From Arcobacter defluvii (GTDB taxonomy: Bacteria; Campylobacterota; Campylobacteria; Campylobacterales; Arcobacteraceae), in contig NZ_CP053835.1 of NCBI RefSeq assembly GCF_013201725.1, positions 2,957,241-3,021,240 of the forward strand: a stretch of DNA of 64,000 nt. Direction: 5' to 3'. The position numbers and the translations under genes are program-made. The notes below the pieces were generated by a model. The model ran no database searches. It had not been told where the DNA came from and saw only the letters and a program-made list of their open reading frames with translations. Each line of letters opens with the position of its first letter. The stretch's first letter is position 1. Below, one piece after another: positions 38,526 through 47,380 of the stretch.

Positions 38526-39386
38526 TTATTCTTCGTTTTCTAATTTTTTTGCTCTTTTTTGTACTTTCCACTCTAAAATATATTTTAAAACAAGAGTTAA
38601 TAAGGCCAAAATTGCTAAAAGTGTTGAAACTGCAAAAGCTGCTACAAAGTTATATTCGTTATATAAAATCTCAACTTGCAAAGGCATCGTATTTGTCACC
38701 CCTTGAATATGTCCTGAAACAACTGAAACTGCTCCAAATTCTCCCATTGCTCTTGCATTACATAAAATAACTCCATATAAAAGTCCCCATTTTATATTTG
38801 GTAAAGTAACTTTTAAAAATGTTTGAAAACCACTTGCTCCAAGTAAAAGTGCAGCTTGTTCTTCATCATTTCCCATCTCTTGCATCAAAGGAATTAACTC
38901 TCTTGCAACAAATGGAAAAGTTACAAATATAGTTGCTAATACAATTCCAGGAACTGCAAAAATAATCTGTACATCATTTTCAATCAGCCAAGAACCAAAC
39001 CAACCTTGAGCTCCAAACAATAAAACATAGACAAATCCTGAAATTACAGGACTTACAGCAAAAGGTAAATCAATCAAAGTTATCAAAAAACTTTTCCCAA
39101 AAAAAGAGTATTTCGCTATTGCCCAAGAAGCTGCAAGCCCAAAAACTAAATTTAAAGGAACAGCAATAATTGCAGTTATAAATGTGAGTTTAATTGCACT
39201 TAAAACATACTCATCTTCAAAACTTAAAAAATATGCTTCAACTCCTTTTCTAAAAGCTTCTGCAAATATTGTAATCAAAGGAACTACCAACATAACAGCT
39301 AAAAATGCTATCGCTGTTGTTATTAGTAAATATTTAACTACTTTTGATTCACCTTGTGAACTTTTTGAATTATTAAAAGTTTTCAT
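38526..39386 (-). CDS. cysW: Sulfate ABC transporter permease
   Basis: Inner-membrane permease with six predicted helices and the ABC-permease EAA motif ([21 protein letters not shown]). I choose ATG 39386, which overlaps the cysT stop as ATGA and has GGAGG 5 nt upstream; this gives 286 aa. A longer in-frame start inside cysT is less likely. Confidence 0.92.
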   Translation of the reverse strand: MKTFNNSKSSQGESKVVKYLLITTAIAFLAVMLVVPLITIFAEAFRKGVEAYFLSFEDEYVLSAIKLTFITAIIAVPLNLVFGLAASWAIAKYSFFGKSFLITLIDLPFAVSPVISGFVYVLLFGAQGWFGSWLIENDVQIIFAVPGIVLATIFVTFPFVARELIPLMQEMGNDEEQAALLLGASGFQTFLKVTLPNIKWGLLYGVILCNARAMGEFGAVSVVSGHIQGVTNTMPLQVEILYNEYNFVAAFAVSTLLAILALLTLVLKYILEWKVQKRAKKLENEE

Positions 39387-40237
39387 ATAGCCTCCATTCC
39401 TCTTCTTCTTGAGCTCCATCTTTGAAGAATATTTATTAAAAGTAACATTACAAAAGAGATTAATAACATTACAACCGCAATCGCTGTTGCTCCTGCATAA
39501 TCATATTGTTCAAGTTTTGTAATAATCAAAAGTGTACTAATCTCTGTTTTCATTGGCATATTTCCAGCTATAAAAACAACTGAACCATATTCACCTAAAG
39601 CTCTTGCAAAAGATAAAGCAAATCCAGTTAAAAGTGCTGGAAAAATAGTAGGAAGTATCACTTTATAAAATGTTTGCCATCTACTTGCTCCCAAACTTGC
39701 ACTTGCTTCTTCTTGTTCAACTTCTAACTCTTCAAATGCTGGTTGAATTGTTCTTACAACAAAAGGAAGACCAATAAAAATCAAAGCTATTGTTATTCCA
39801 ATAGGAGTAAAAACAACTTTTATTCCAAATGGTTGTAAAATTTGTCCAAACCAACCTTGTGATGAATAAAGTGTTGTAAGAGCAATCCCTGAAACAGCTG
39901 TGGGTAAAGCAAAAGGTAAATCAACAATCGCATCAAAAACTCTTTTTCCAAAAAAGTTATATCTAACTAAACACCAAGCAACAATAAGTCCAAAAAAAGT
40001 ATTTATAAGTGCTGCTATTAAAGATGTAAAAAAAGTTAGTTTATAACTTGCTATTACTCTATCATTTGTAGTTGCATCCAAAAAAGCTTGCCATCCCAAA
40101 CTAAAAGCTTCTGTAAACAAAGCTATAAGTGGAATAATTACAATAATACTTAAATAAAAAACTGTATATCCCAAAGTCAAACCAAATCCTGGGATTGTGG
40201 ATTTTGGTCTTTTTAATATGCCAAAATTTAATCTCAT
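39383..40237 (-). CDS. cysT: Sulfate ABC transporter permease
   Basis: Second membrane subunit of the sulfate importer (CysT/CysU), 284 aa, with about six helices. The motif [21 protein letters not shown] and the EAA loop [20 protein letters not shown] are typical. The ATG follows the stop of the EAL-domain gene directly, with AAGGAA as ribosome site inside that gene, so the two are translationally coupled. Confidence 0.93.
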   Translation of the reverse strand: MRLNFGILKRPKSTIPGFGLTLGYTVFYLSIIVIIPLIALFTEAFSLGWQAFLDATTNDRVIASYKLTFFTSLIAALINTFFGLIVAWCLVRYNFFGKRVFDAIVDLPFALPTAVSGIALTTLYSSQGWFGQILQPFGIKVVFTPIGITIALIFIGLPFVVRTIQPAFEELEVEQEEASASLGASRWQTFYKVILPTIFPALLTGFALSFARALGEYGSVVFIAGNMPMKTEISTLLIITKLEQYDYAGATAIAVVMLLISFVMLLLINILQRWSSRRRGMEAI

Positions 40238-41467
40238 TTATATTTCCTTCTTCAACTCTTTGACGTTTTTAGGTTCATCAAACCAAAATCCTTGAAAATA
40301 ATCTATTTCTAACTCTTTACAAGTTTCATAAATCTCTTTTGTTGAAACAAACTCTGCAACTGTTTTTATTCCAACTTTTTTTGCAAAAAAAACAATAGCC
40401 TCTACAACTGCTTTTGCTGTTTTAGTTCTATTTAAATCTTGAATAATTGACCCATCAAGTTTTATAAAATCTGCTTGTAATCTAACTAAATATGAAAAAT
40501 TAGAATATCCCGTACCAAAATCATCAATTGCTATTTTTGTCCCTAAATTTTTCATAATTTTGATAAAAGATATAAGTTCTTCAAGATTATCTATACCTTC
40601 ACTCTCTGTTATTTCTATTGTCAAAAAATGTGCAATATCAAACTCATAAATTTTTTGAATTAAAAAATCAACAACATCTTTTTCTAAAATATCACTTATT
40701 GATAAGTTGATACTAAACTCTATATTTTTGTTTTCAAAATACTCAAAAGATTTTTGAATTACTTTTTTTGTAATTTCACTATATAAATTTATTTTTTTTG
40801 CCCTATTTATGAAAAAATATGGACTTATTATTTCACCTTTTGAATTTTTCATACGAACTAAAACTTCATATTTTTTTTCAAATTGATTTGATATTGATTG
40901 AACAAAAATTTCAAATTTATCTTTTCTAATTGCTTCAATAATTTGAGCTTCCCAATATAAATCTTGTTCAATAGATAAAGAATTTGGATGACAAATATGA
41001 TGTTGTTCACTATCATAAATCACTAAATTATGTTTTACAATTTTTGTTTGTTTTAGGGCAAACTCAGCACTAAATAAAAGTTCAGGATAATTTATAGCCA
41101 CACCTGCTCTTAAAGGGATATATACTTTATATCCCTCAAGTTCAATAGGTGAATATCCAAAATACCAAACGATTGATTTTATAGTTTGAATAAATCTATC
41201 TTTAGATATTTCAGCACTAGAAGTTGCTGCAAAATTATCTGCTCCTAAATAATAAATTTTGCTATTTAAAAATCTATTTTCTAATCTTAAAGATATGATT
41301 TTTAGGACTTTTTCACCAAAATCATATCCATAATAATGATTTATATTTCCAAAACCATTAACATCAAAGATAGCTACTTTATTGAACATTTTATTTTTAT
41401 TATCTTCTAAAAACTCTTTTCTATTAGCAAGATTAATCTTTATATCTTCTATTTGCATTTCTATCAC
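40238..41467 (-). CDS. EAL-domain c-di-GMP phosphodiesterase with degenerate GGDEF, inside the sulfate transport operon
   Basis: 409 aa. The N-terminal half is GGDEF-like but the signature reads LGADNF, so cyclase activity is not expected. The C-terminal EAL domain (about 165-405) keeps the residues needed for hydrolysis: EVLVRM, EITESEGID, AIDDFGTGYSNFSYL, FIKLDGSII, VAEFVST and DYFQGFWFDEP. There is no membrane segment. It lies 2 nt after sbp and abuts cysT, so it must be co-transcribed with the transporter. GTG 41467 and ATG 41458 are both possible starts. The link between sulfate uptake and c-di-GMP is an inference from position. Confidence 0.88.
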   Translation of the reverse strand: MIEMQIEDIKINLANRKEFLEDNKNKMFNKVAIFDVNGFGNINHYYGYDFGEKVLKIISLRLENRFLNSKIYYLGADNFAATSSAEISKDRFIQTIKSIVWYFGYSPIELEGYKVYIPLRAGVAINYPELLFSAEFALKQTKIVKHNLVIYDSEQHHICHPNSLSIEQDLYWEAQIIEAIRKDKFEIFVQSISNQFEKKYEVLVRMKNSKGEIISPYFFINRAKKINLYSEITKKVIQKSFEYFENKNIEFSINLSISDILEKDVVDFLIQKIYEFDIAHFLTIEITESEGIDNLEELISFIKIMKNLGTKIAIDDFGTGYSNFSYLVRLQADFIKLDGSIIQDLNRTKTAKAVVEAIVFFAKKVGIKTVAEFVSTKEIYETCKELEIDYFQGFWFDEPKNVKELKKEI

Positions 41468-41469
41468 TT

Positions 41470-42555
41470 TTATTTATAAATTGAATCAAATGTTCCACCA
41501 TCATTAAAGTGTGTTTTTTGTGCATCTTGCCAGCTATCAAATAAATCATTTATTTTTACTAATTCAAGTTTTGGAAATATTTTTAATTCATCTTGTGAGA
41601 CTAATTCAGGTTTGTAAGGTCTATAATAATTTTTAACTGCTATTTCTTGACCAATTTTTGAATATAAATACTCCAAATAAGCTTTTGAAACATTATATGT
41701 TCCTTTCTTTTTTGCGTTTTCATCTACAATTGCAACAGGAGGTTCAGCTAAAATTGAAATTGATGGTACAACTATCTCAAACTCATCAGGTCCAAGTTCA
41801 TTTTTTGCTAAAAATGCTTCATTTTCCCAAGCAAGTAAAACATCTCCTATTTTTCTTTGAACAAATGTATTTGTTGCACCTCTTGCTCCTGAATCTAAAA
41901 CAGGAACGTGTTTAAATAAATTTGTTAAATACTGCTTTGCTTTTAAATCTGCTTCTTTATATTTCTGTGAATTTTTATCAAGATTATCTAAGCTTCCTAA
42001 CTCTTTTTTAAGTGCATAAGCATAAGCTGCTAAATAGTTCCATCTTGCACCTCCTGATGTTTTTGGATTTGGAGTAATTACCTCCACATCATCTTTTATT
42101 AAATCATCCCAATCTTTTATAGCTTTTGGATTTCCTTTTCTAACTAAAAAAACTATTGTTGAAGTATAAGCAGATGAATTGTTTTCAAATCTTTTTTGCC
42201 AATCATTTGGAAAAAGATTGGCTTTTTGACTAATTGCATCTATATCATAAGCAAGTGCCAAAGTTACAACATCAGCTTTTAATCCATCAATTACAGCCCG
42301 TGCTTGTTTTCCTGAACCACCATGAGATTGTTTTATTTTTACCTCTTGACCTGTTTTTTCTTTCCAATATTTAGAAAACTCTTTATTGTATTCTTCATAC
42401 AGCTCTCTTGTTGGGTCATAAGAAACATTTAATATCTCAATTGATTTTTTTTGTGCTTCTGCTTTATAGTCATACTCTTTATCTGCAATTGCAAATGCAG
42501 GTATCAATAAACCCACTAAAACTAAGTTTTTTATATTTTTTATTACTCTTTTCAT
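41470..42555 (-). CDS. sbp: Sulfate-binding periplasmic protein
   Basis: Substrate-binding subunit of the importer, 361 aa. A signal peptide is followed by family motifs [16 protein letters not shown] and [20 protein letters not shown] near 80-100, and [18 protein letters not shown], all of which bind the oxyanion in the family. It is the first structural gene of the operon, downstream of two Rrf2-like boxes and a short Cys-containing frame. Confidence 0.92.
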   Translation of the reverse strand: MKRVIKNIKNLVLVGLLIPAFAIADKEYDYKAEAQKKSIEILNVSYDPTRELYEEYNKEFSKYWKEKTGQEVKIKQSHGGSGKQARAVIDGLKADVVTLALAYDIDAISQKANLFPNDWQKRFENNSSAYTSTIVFLVRKGNPKAIKDWDDLIKDDVEVITPNPKTSGGARWNYLAAYAYALKKELGSLDNLDKNSQKYKEADLKAKQYLTNLFKHVPVLDSGARGATNTFVQRKIGDVLLAWENEAFLAKNELGPDEFEIVVPSISILAEPPVAIVDENAKKKGTYNVSKAYLEYLYSKIGQEIAVKNYYRPYKPELVSQDELKIFPKLELVKINDLFDSWQDAQKTHFNDGGTFDSIYK

Positions 42556-42583
42556 TTTATTTCCTATTTTATTAATTAATATA

Positions 42584-42602
42584 CACTAAATGTGTGAATA
42601 TT
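42584..42602 (-). promoter_or_regulatory. Rrf2-type box 1, upstream of sbp
   Basis: Plus-strand text CACTAAATGTGTGAATATT. It matches box 2 at 17 of 19 positions and lies 29 bp before the sbp ATG, next to AT-rich sequence that may be a -10 for sbp. Confidence 0.65.
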
Positions 42603-42630
42603 AAAGATTTAAAAAAAATCTCACCAATTC

Positions 42631-42669
42631 TTAAAACCGACTCTTAGTCCTACACATATCACACATCAT
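42631..42669 (-). CDS. Cys-containing 12-residue leader peptide upstream of sbp
   Basis: A short frame MMCDMCRTKSRF with an excellent ribosome site (AAAAGGAG, 6 nt before the ATG) in the leader of the sulfate transporter operon. It has two Cys codons in four residues, in an operon serving cysteine synthesis, and lies between two Rrf2-like boxes. Cysteine-responsive leader peptides are known in other bacteria. A 4-bp hairpin GACT-AAG-AGTC sits within it, but I see no strong terminator/antiterminator pair, so the mechanism is open. Confidence 0.5.
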   Translation of the reverse strand: MMCDMCRTKSRF

Positions 42670-42693
42670 ATTTGGCTCCTTTTATATAATACA

Positions 42694-42712
42694 CACTAAA
42701 TAGGTGAATATT
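42694..42712 (-). promoter_or_regulatory. Rrf2-type box 2, upstream of the leader peptide
   Basis: Plus-strand text CACTAAATAGGTGAATATT. On the minus strand it is followed by TATTAT/TATATAA (about 42683-42691), a likely -10, so a bound repressor would cover the promoter upstream of the leader peptide. Confidence 0.65.
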
Positions 42713-42736
42713 TAAAATTAAAAAAAATATAAGTGG

Positions 42737-43198
42737 TTAAATTCCTAAACCACCTATAAATTCTTCTTTGTAAACATCTTCTTTTGAAATAGGTTCTTGC
42801 AATAAACAAGAAGCTATTGTTGTTTTATCTAAAATCTGAGCTGTTAAATTTCTAATATTTAAAAATATTCTTCTAAAATAACACTTGCTTTCTTGAGAAC
42901 AAGGCTCATAACTAGAAACAGATACACAAGAAATCATAGCTATCATTCCCTCAAAATAACGAATAACTTCACCTAAAGTTATCTCATTTGAAGCTTTTGC
43001 TAAAATATATCCACCATAACGACCAGGAATACTTTTTACCCAACCTGCTCTATTCATTTCAAGCATAATATTTTCTAAAAACCTTCTTGGTACATCCACT
43101 GATTCTGATAATTCTCTAATTGAAATCGAACTATTTTTTTGCTCAGCAATTGCAAATAAAGCTCTTAAAGCATAATCTGTTTTTTTTGATATTTTCAT
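42737..43198 (-). CDS. Rrf2-family regulator with three cysteines, sulfate operon
   Basis: 153-aa winged-HTH regulator. The DNA-binding part reads VPRRFLENIMLEMNRAGWVKS followed by GRYGGY. Unlike the Rrf2 protein at 19326 it has three cysteines in the dimer-helix/loop (ISCVSVSSYEPCSQESKCYF, spacing C-x8-C-x5-C), as in members that bind an Fe-S cluster. It is encoded in the same direction just upstream of sbp, with copies of one box motif at its own promoter and at the sbp promoter, so it probably regulates itself and sulfate uptake. Confidence 0.88.
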   Translation of the reverse strand: MKISKKTDYALRALFAIAEQKNSSISIRELSESVDVPRRFLENIMLEMNRAGWVKSIPGRYGGYILAKASNEITLGEVIRYFEGMIAMISCVSVSSYEPCSQESKCYFRRIFLNIRNLTAQILDKTTIASCLLQEPISKEDVYKEEFIGGLGI

Positions 43199-43206
43199 TT
43201 ATCACC

Positions 43207-43225
43207 TACTAAATTGGTGAAATTA
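43207..43225 (-). promoter_or_regulatory. Rrf2-type box 3, at the regulator's own promoter
   Basis: Plus-strand text TACTAAATTGGTGAAATTA, starting 9 bp before the regulator ATG. It shares the core ACTAAATNNGTGAA with boxes 1 and 2, pointing to autoregulation. Confidence 0.65.
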
Positions 43226-43286
43226 TATTTTATTTTTTTTAACTTGTCAATACTTTTAAAATAAAATTGAAAAATTAGCTAGTTTT

Positions 43287-44219
43287 CTAGCCAATTTTTG
43301 CAATTCTAAATGCAACAGCATGTTCAAAAATAAGTGAATTACTATAAAAACATGTAATCATTCCATTACAAGGTGCTAAAAATTGGTGTATTACATTTCC
43401 TTCTAAAGAATGTACTATTTCACCAATTACTTGGTCTTTTGAGACATAATTTCCTGGTGATTCTTTTGAAATAAAAATTCCACTTTTAGCAGATTTTACA
43501 ACACTTATTGTATTTCTATCCATAACTGTTGATTCATATCCATTAAAAATATGATAATTTATGATTTTACTTTTATCCATAAATCTGATAATTGCTTGAT
43601 TTATTTGATTTGCAACTTTTTTATCTACTTGATTATCACTAGGACACATAATTGAAAATGCTTTAGTTCCCCAAAGTTGCCAGTTATATTGTAAAGTTAC
43701 AGTATCTATTGATTTCATTGTTCTATGATGAATTAGTTTAAAACCAAATTTCTTTGCTGCAAGTAAATCTTCATATCCACTTTTATAAAGTTTTATATAA
43801 GGCAAACAAGTTGCTGGATCTGGACGTCGCTCAAGTATAACTCCAAAATCATAACCATTTAAAACATCAAATACTTTTTTTGCAATTCTTTGAGTTGTTT
43901 CACCTAATTCATATCCAGGGAACATCATATTTAAATCTGTGTTATCTAAAGGCCAAAATCTTTTTCCAATATTTAATGCATAATGATTTATTGAAGGAAT
44001 AATTAAAACATCACCTTTTAATTTTTCTTGTTCAAGTTTATTTTTAAAAAAATCAACTAAAGTAGAAGCACAATATAAAGGTAATATCGAATCTCCTTCC
44101 ATTGCACCAACTATTGCAATTTTAGGAGCATTTGGATTTGTTCCTTTAAATAAATAACCTTCAACAACCAAAGGTTCACGACTAAGAGATTCTATTCTTA
44201 ATATTTCAATTTTTTCCAC
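43287..44219 (-). CDS. Catalytically degenerate aspartoacylase/succinylglutamate desuccinylase-like protein
   Basis: Paralogue of the neighbouring M14-type hydrolase with the same fold and length (310 aa) but without the zinc site: the GxHGDE motif is GAMEGDS, the DIH motif is VILERR, the arginine of DLNR is Met (DLNMMFPG) and the catalytic glutamate of VVEMG is Cys (SIMCP). A C-terminal lipoyl-like barrel (about 230-310) is retained. GTG 44219 is preferred because GGAG lies 6 nt upstream, overlapping the upstream gene by 14 nt. Probably a non-catalytic binding or regulatory subunit. Confidence 0.8.
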   Translation of the reverse strand: MEKIEILRIESLSREPLVVEGYLFKGTNPNAPKIAIVGAMEGDSILPLYCASTLVDFFKNKLEQEKLKGDVLIIPSINHYALNIGKRFWPLDNTDLNMMFPGYELGETTQRIAKKVFDVLNGYDFGVILERRPDPATCLPYIKLYKSGYEDLLAAKKFGFKLIHHRTMKSIDTVTLQYNWQLWGTKAFSIMCPSDNQVDKKVANQINQAIIRFMDKSKIINYHIFNGYESTVMDRNTISVVKSAKSGIFISKESPGNYVSKDQVIGEIVHSLEGNVIHQFLAPCNGMITCFYSNSLIFEHAVAFRIAKIG

Positions 44220-45162
44220 TATTTTCTCCAAAAATTCTAGCTATTAAAGAACCTTCATAAACAACTGGATATTCTCTTAAAGTAAATAAAATACCATTAT
44301 TTGGAGCTGTTAGTGTAGTTAAAATAGTTCCTGTTAAAGGGTCTACAATATCACCAATTTTATCTCCTTCTTTTATAATTGCACAATGATCAAGAGCAGG
44401 AACAAATAAACCACTTTTTGCAGCATTTAGATAAAAAACATCACCAATTTCTGAACTAAAAGGTTCTCTTACTGAAAATTCTTCATCACATTCGATAATG
44501 CCCTCTTTTTTCATCAAATTTAAAATACCAATTAAAAGTTGATTTCCATATTCTTTAGTAAGTCTCATTCCAACACCCATTTCAACAACAAGTGTTTTTG
44601 TACCCATAGAGTTTAATGTATGAGAAAAAGTTGCTTCAAGAACAGTTACAGCATCATGAATCCAAATAAAATCACAATTTAACTCTTTGGCTAAGGGCAA
44701 AGTACCTTCTGAAAACTCTTTATTTATTCTAATTTGAGGAATTTCTCTTAAAAAAATATTACTTGAGTGAATATCAATAGCAATATCACTTCCTCTCACA
44801 TCTTGTGCTAAAGCATAAACAACTTGCCCAGGAAGAAATTCATCAGCACTTCCAGGAAAAGTTCGATTTAAATCTACATCATATAAAGGAAATCCTCTTG
44901 TAATTGTATCTACACCCAAAGAATTAACCGCAGGATAAATATCAACTATACCTTTTAGTTTTTCACTATTTTTATTTAACCAATCAGCTAATAAATAAAT
45001 TACTAATTGACCTTCTAATTCATCTCCATGTATTCCACTAACTATTGAGATTCTTTTTAATTTTTTATTTTCATCAACATAAATAGGTTCAAATCTAGTT
45101 CTTTTAACAGATAATTTTTCTCCTACAGGTAGATTAGATGTAAATATTTCTTTTGTAATCAT
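44206..45162 (-). CDS. M14-type zinc hydrolase, aspartoacylase/succinylglutamate desuccinylase family
   Basis: 318 aa with an intact catalytic set: SGIHGDELEG near 45 (two zinc ligands), DLNRTFPGS near 88, IDIHSSN near 118 (third ligand) and VVEMGVGMR near 195 (catalytic Glu). A lipoyl-like C-terminal barrel is present. Family members hydrolyse N-acyl amino acids or C-terminal residues of peptides. Here it overlaps the alpha-E gene by 1 nt and follows the ATP-grasp gene, so the substrate may be the product of that ligase. This is inference. Confidence 0.85.
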   Translation of the reverse strand: MITKEIFTSNLPVGEKLSVKRTRFEPIYVDENKKLKRISIVSGIHGDELEGQLVIYLLADWLNKNSEKLKGIVDIYPAVNSLGVDTITRGFPLYDVDLNRTFPGSADEFLPGQVVYALAQDVRGSDIAIDIHSSNIFLREIPQIRINKEFSEGTLPLAKELNCDFIWIHDAVTVLEATFSHTLNSMGTKTLVVEMGVGMRLTKEYGNQLLIGILNLMKKEGIIECDEEFSVREPFSSEIGDVFYLNAAKSGLFVPALDHCAIIKEGDKIGDIVDPLTGTILTTLTAPNNGILFTLREYPVVYEGSLIARIFGENSGKN

Positions 45163-45827
45163 TATCCCTCAACTATTATTTTATTTATTTTTCTATTCAC
45201 TGAATTAAGAATTGCTTCATAAGAGTCATTCTCATTATGTGTCAGAAATTCTGCATTTGGTGCTAATATACTTACAATTTTATCAATTTCTTCCATAACA
45301 ACCAATGAAAACTCTTTATCCTTTTCAATTCTTAAATGGAAATCTACTTTCTCTACTAATTTCCCTAATCTAATAAAATAATCACTTGTATTTCTTTTTT
45401 GTTTTCTTGTTAATTCTCCCCAAATCTCACTAATTAAAGAAAGGACATAATCAATAAATCTACAATCTATTAAAAAACTTGCATGACTTGAATGTTTTAA
45501 CAAATCAGCTAATTCAATTACAGAACCAAATGCTTCTGTATCCATATTTGACCGACTTATAATTGCATTTTCTTTTGCATATGAAATTAAACTATTTATA
45601 TTTGCACTATGATTTCCAAAAATTGCAACATTTAAAAAATCTCTTGCATTTGTATATTCTAAATCAACACCTAATTTTTTATAAAAATCTTTTCCTGAAT
45701 TTTTATCTATATCTATTATTCTATCAAAATGATAAACTGCTTCAATAAGTGTTGCTTCTACTCTTTCTAAATATCTTCCAAACCAATAAAGATTAGTTGC
45801 TACATTTGCTGTTAATAATTGTTCCAT
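45162..45827 (-). CDS. Stand-alone alpha-E domain protein
   Basis: 221-aa helical protein of the alpha-E family (DUF403, COG2307), recognised by NLYWFGRYLERVEATLIEAVYHFD near its N-terminus, the counterpart of LFWMGRYLSRA in the fusion at 31947. Biochemical role unknown; it is almost always next to or fused to a circularly permuted ATP-grasp ligase, as here with 1 nt between them. Confidence 0.88.
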   Translation of the reverse strand: MEQLLTANVATNLYWFGRYLERVEATLIEAVYHFDRIIDIDKNSGKDFYKKLGVDLEYTNARDFLNVAIFGNHSANINSLISYAKENAIISRSNMDTEAFGSVIELADLLKHSSHASFLIDCRFIDYVLSLISEIWGELTRKQKRNTSDYFIRLGKLVEKVDFHLRIEKDKEFSLVVMEEIDKIVSILAPNAEFLTHNENDSYEAILNSVNRKINKIIVEG

Positions 45828-45828
45828 A

Positions 45829-47193
45829 TTAAGCCTCCATTACCCAAGTATCTTTAAATCCACCACCTTGAGATGAATTTACTAAATAATTACCTGCTTC
45901 CATTGCATATCGTGTTAATCCACATTGCCAAACTTTTGGTTCATCTGACATAACTACATAAGCTCTAAAATCAGCTTTTCTTGGAACAATTTCATCATTT
46001 ATATAACACTCTTCATCATAAAACTCTATTAACTCTTGAGCTATAAATCTTCTTGGATTTGCATTTATAATAGTTTTCAAATCTTCTAATTGAATTTTTG
46101 ACATAGCATGTCCAAACATAACTCCATAACCACCAGCTTCTGCAACATCTTTAATAACTAATTTATGCATATTTTCAAATACATACTTTTTATCATCTTC
46201 AAAATATGGTAAATAAGTTGGAGCATTATGTAAAATTGGTTCTTCACCTAAATAATATTTAATCATTTTTGGAACAAAATAGTAAATACCTTTATCATCA
46301 GCTATTCCATTTCCCGGTGCATTCATAATTGCCACATTTCCAGCTAAGTATGCTTCCATTATGCCTGGAACTCCAATAAGACTTTCTTCATTAAAGAATT
46401 TTGGGTCTAAAAATTCATCATCTAATCTTCTATAAACTGCACCCACTTTAATTAATTGACCATTATAATTTTTAAAATATAAATTCTTATTTTTAACTAT
46501 AACTTCATCATTTCTTACAAGTTGTGCACCTATTTTTTTAGCTAAATAGGCATGTTCATAATAAGCTGAATTAAATCTACCCGGAGTTAAAACTACATTT
46601 ATTCCTCCACAACTAACATAATTCATTGCTTCTTCTAAAATTGATGGATAACCTTTTATAGGTTTTATTTTTAGTTTTTCAAAAAAATCTGGATAAATTT
46701 TTCTATAAGTATCTCGAACAGATAAAGGATAACTAGCACCACTTGGAACTCTTAAATTATCTTCTAAAATAACCCAATCATCTGTTACTGTATCTTTTAC
46801 TAAATCTATACCATTTATATGTGTTCTGATTTTTTTATTTGGAGAGAAACCTTCAAGCTCTTTTAAATAACCTTTTGCCTGAAAAATAAATTCTTCTGGA
46901 ATAATTCCATCTTTTACTATTTTTTTATCTGTATATAAATCTTCTAAAAAAAGATTTAAAGCCTTTATTCGTTGAGATAAACCTTTATCCATTTTATCAA
47001 ACTCTTTTGAATCTATTATTCTTGGAATAACATCAAAAGGAAGTGATCTTTCAATAAAATTTCCATCTTTATAAAGATTGAAATTAACTGCAAATTTATC
47101 CATATACTTTTGGAATTCATCAATTTTTAATCTATCTTGTTTTGAAAATATTTCCCAAAATAGTTCATTCGTCTCATTTTTTATATCTAGCAA
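45829..47193 (-). CDS. Circularly permuted type 2 ATP-grasp ligase
   Basis: 454 aa, COG2308. Features are VILEDNLRVPSGASYPLSVR near 140-160, LTPGRFNSAYYEHAYLAKKIG near 200 and KDVAEAGGYGVMFGH near 350. Predicted to form an amide bond with ATP. The start is TTG, 5 nt after a near-perfect AGGAGGTG. It heads a four-gene minus-strand operon (ATP-grasp, alpha-E, zinc hydrolase, degenerate hydrolase). It differs from the ATP-grasp half at 31947 in the core (EDN versus NDR), so the two loci probably act on different substrates. Confidence 0.88.
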   Translation of the reverse strand: MLDIKNETNELFWEIFSKQDRLKIDEFQKYMDKFAVNFNLYKDGNFIERSLPFDVIPRIIDSKEFDKMDKGLSQRIKALNLFLEDLYTDKKIVKDGIIPEEFIFQAKGYLKELEGFSPNKKIRTHINGIDLVKDTVTDDWVILEDNLRVPSGASYPLSVRDTYRKIYPDFFEKLKIKPIKGYPSILEEAMNYVSCGGINVVLTPGRFNSAYYEHAYLAKKIGAQLVRNDEVIVKNKNLYFKNYNGQLIKVGAVYRRLDDEFLDPKFFNEESLIGVPGIMEAYLAGNVAIMNAPGNGIADDKGIYYFVPKMIKYYLGEEPILHNAPTYLPYFEDDKKYVFENMHKLVIKDVAEAGGYGVMFGHAMSKIQLEDLKTIINANPRRFIAQELIEFYDEECYINDEIVPRKADFRAYVVMSDEPKVWQCGLTRYAMEAGNYLVNSSQGGGFKDTWVMEA

Positions 47194-47319
47194 TTTACAC
47201 CTCCTAAACTAATAAATTCTAGTCTTTATTATCTGAAAAATTACTAAATAATTACTTTCTTTCTATTTTTCTCTGTTTATTAAATATACATTTTAGTATG
47301 AATAGTTTATAAACTATAA

Positions 47320-47352
47320 AAAAAGGGGAAGATTATACATCTTCCCCTTTTT
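47320..47352 (-). terminator. Rho-independent terminator of typA
   Basis: A 13-bp stem AAAAAGGGGAAGA / TCTTCCCCTTTTT with a 7-nt loop. On the minus strand a T-run follows the stem, 28 bp past the typA stop. It is the most GC-rich hairpin in the window. Confidence 0.9.
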
Positions 47353-47380
47353 GATTAGATTTTTATAATTCTATTAAAAA

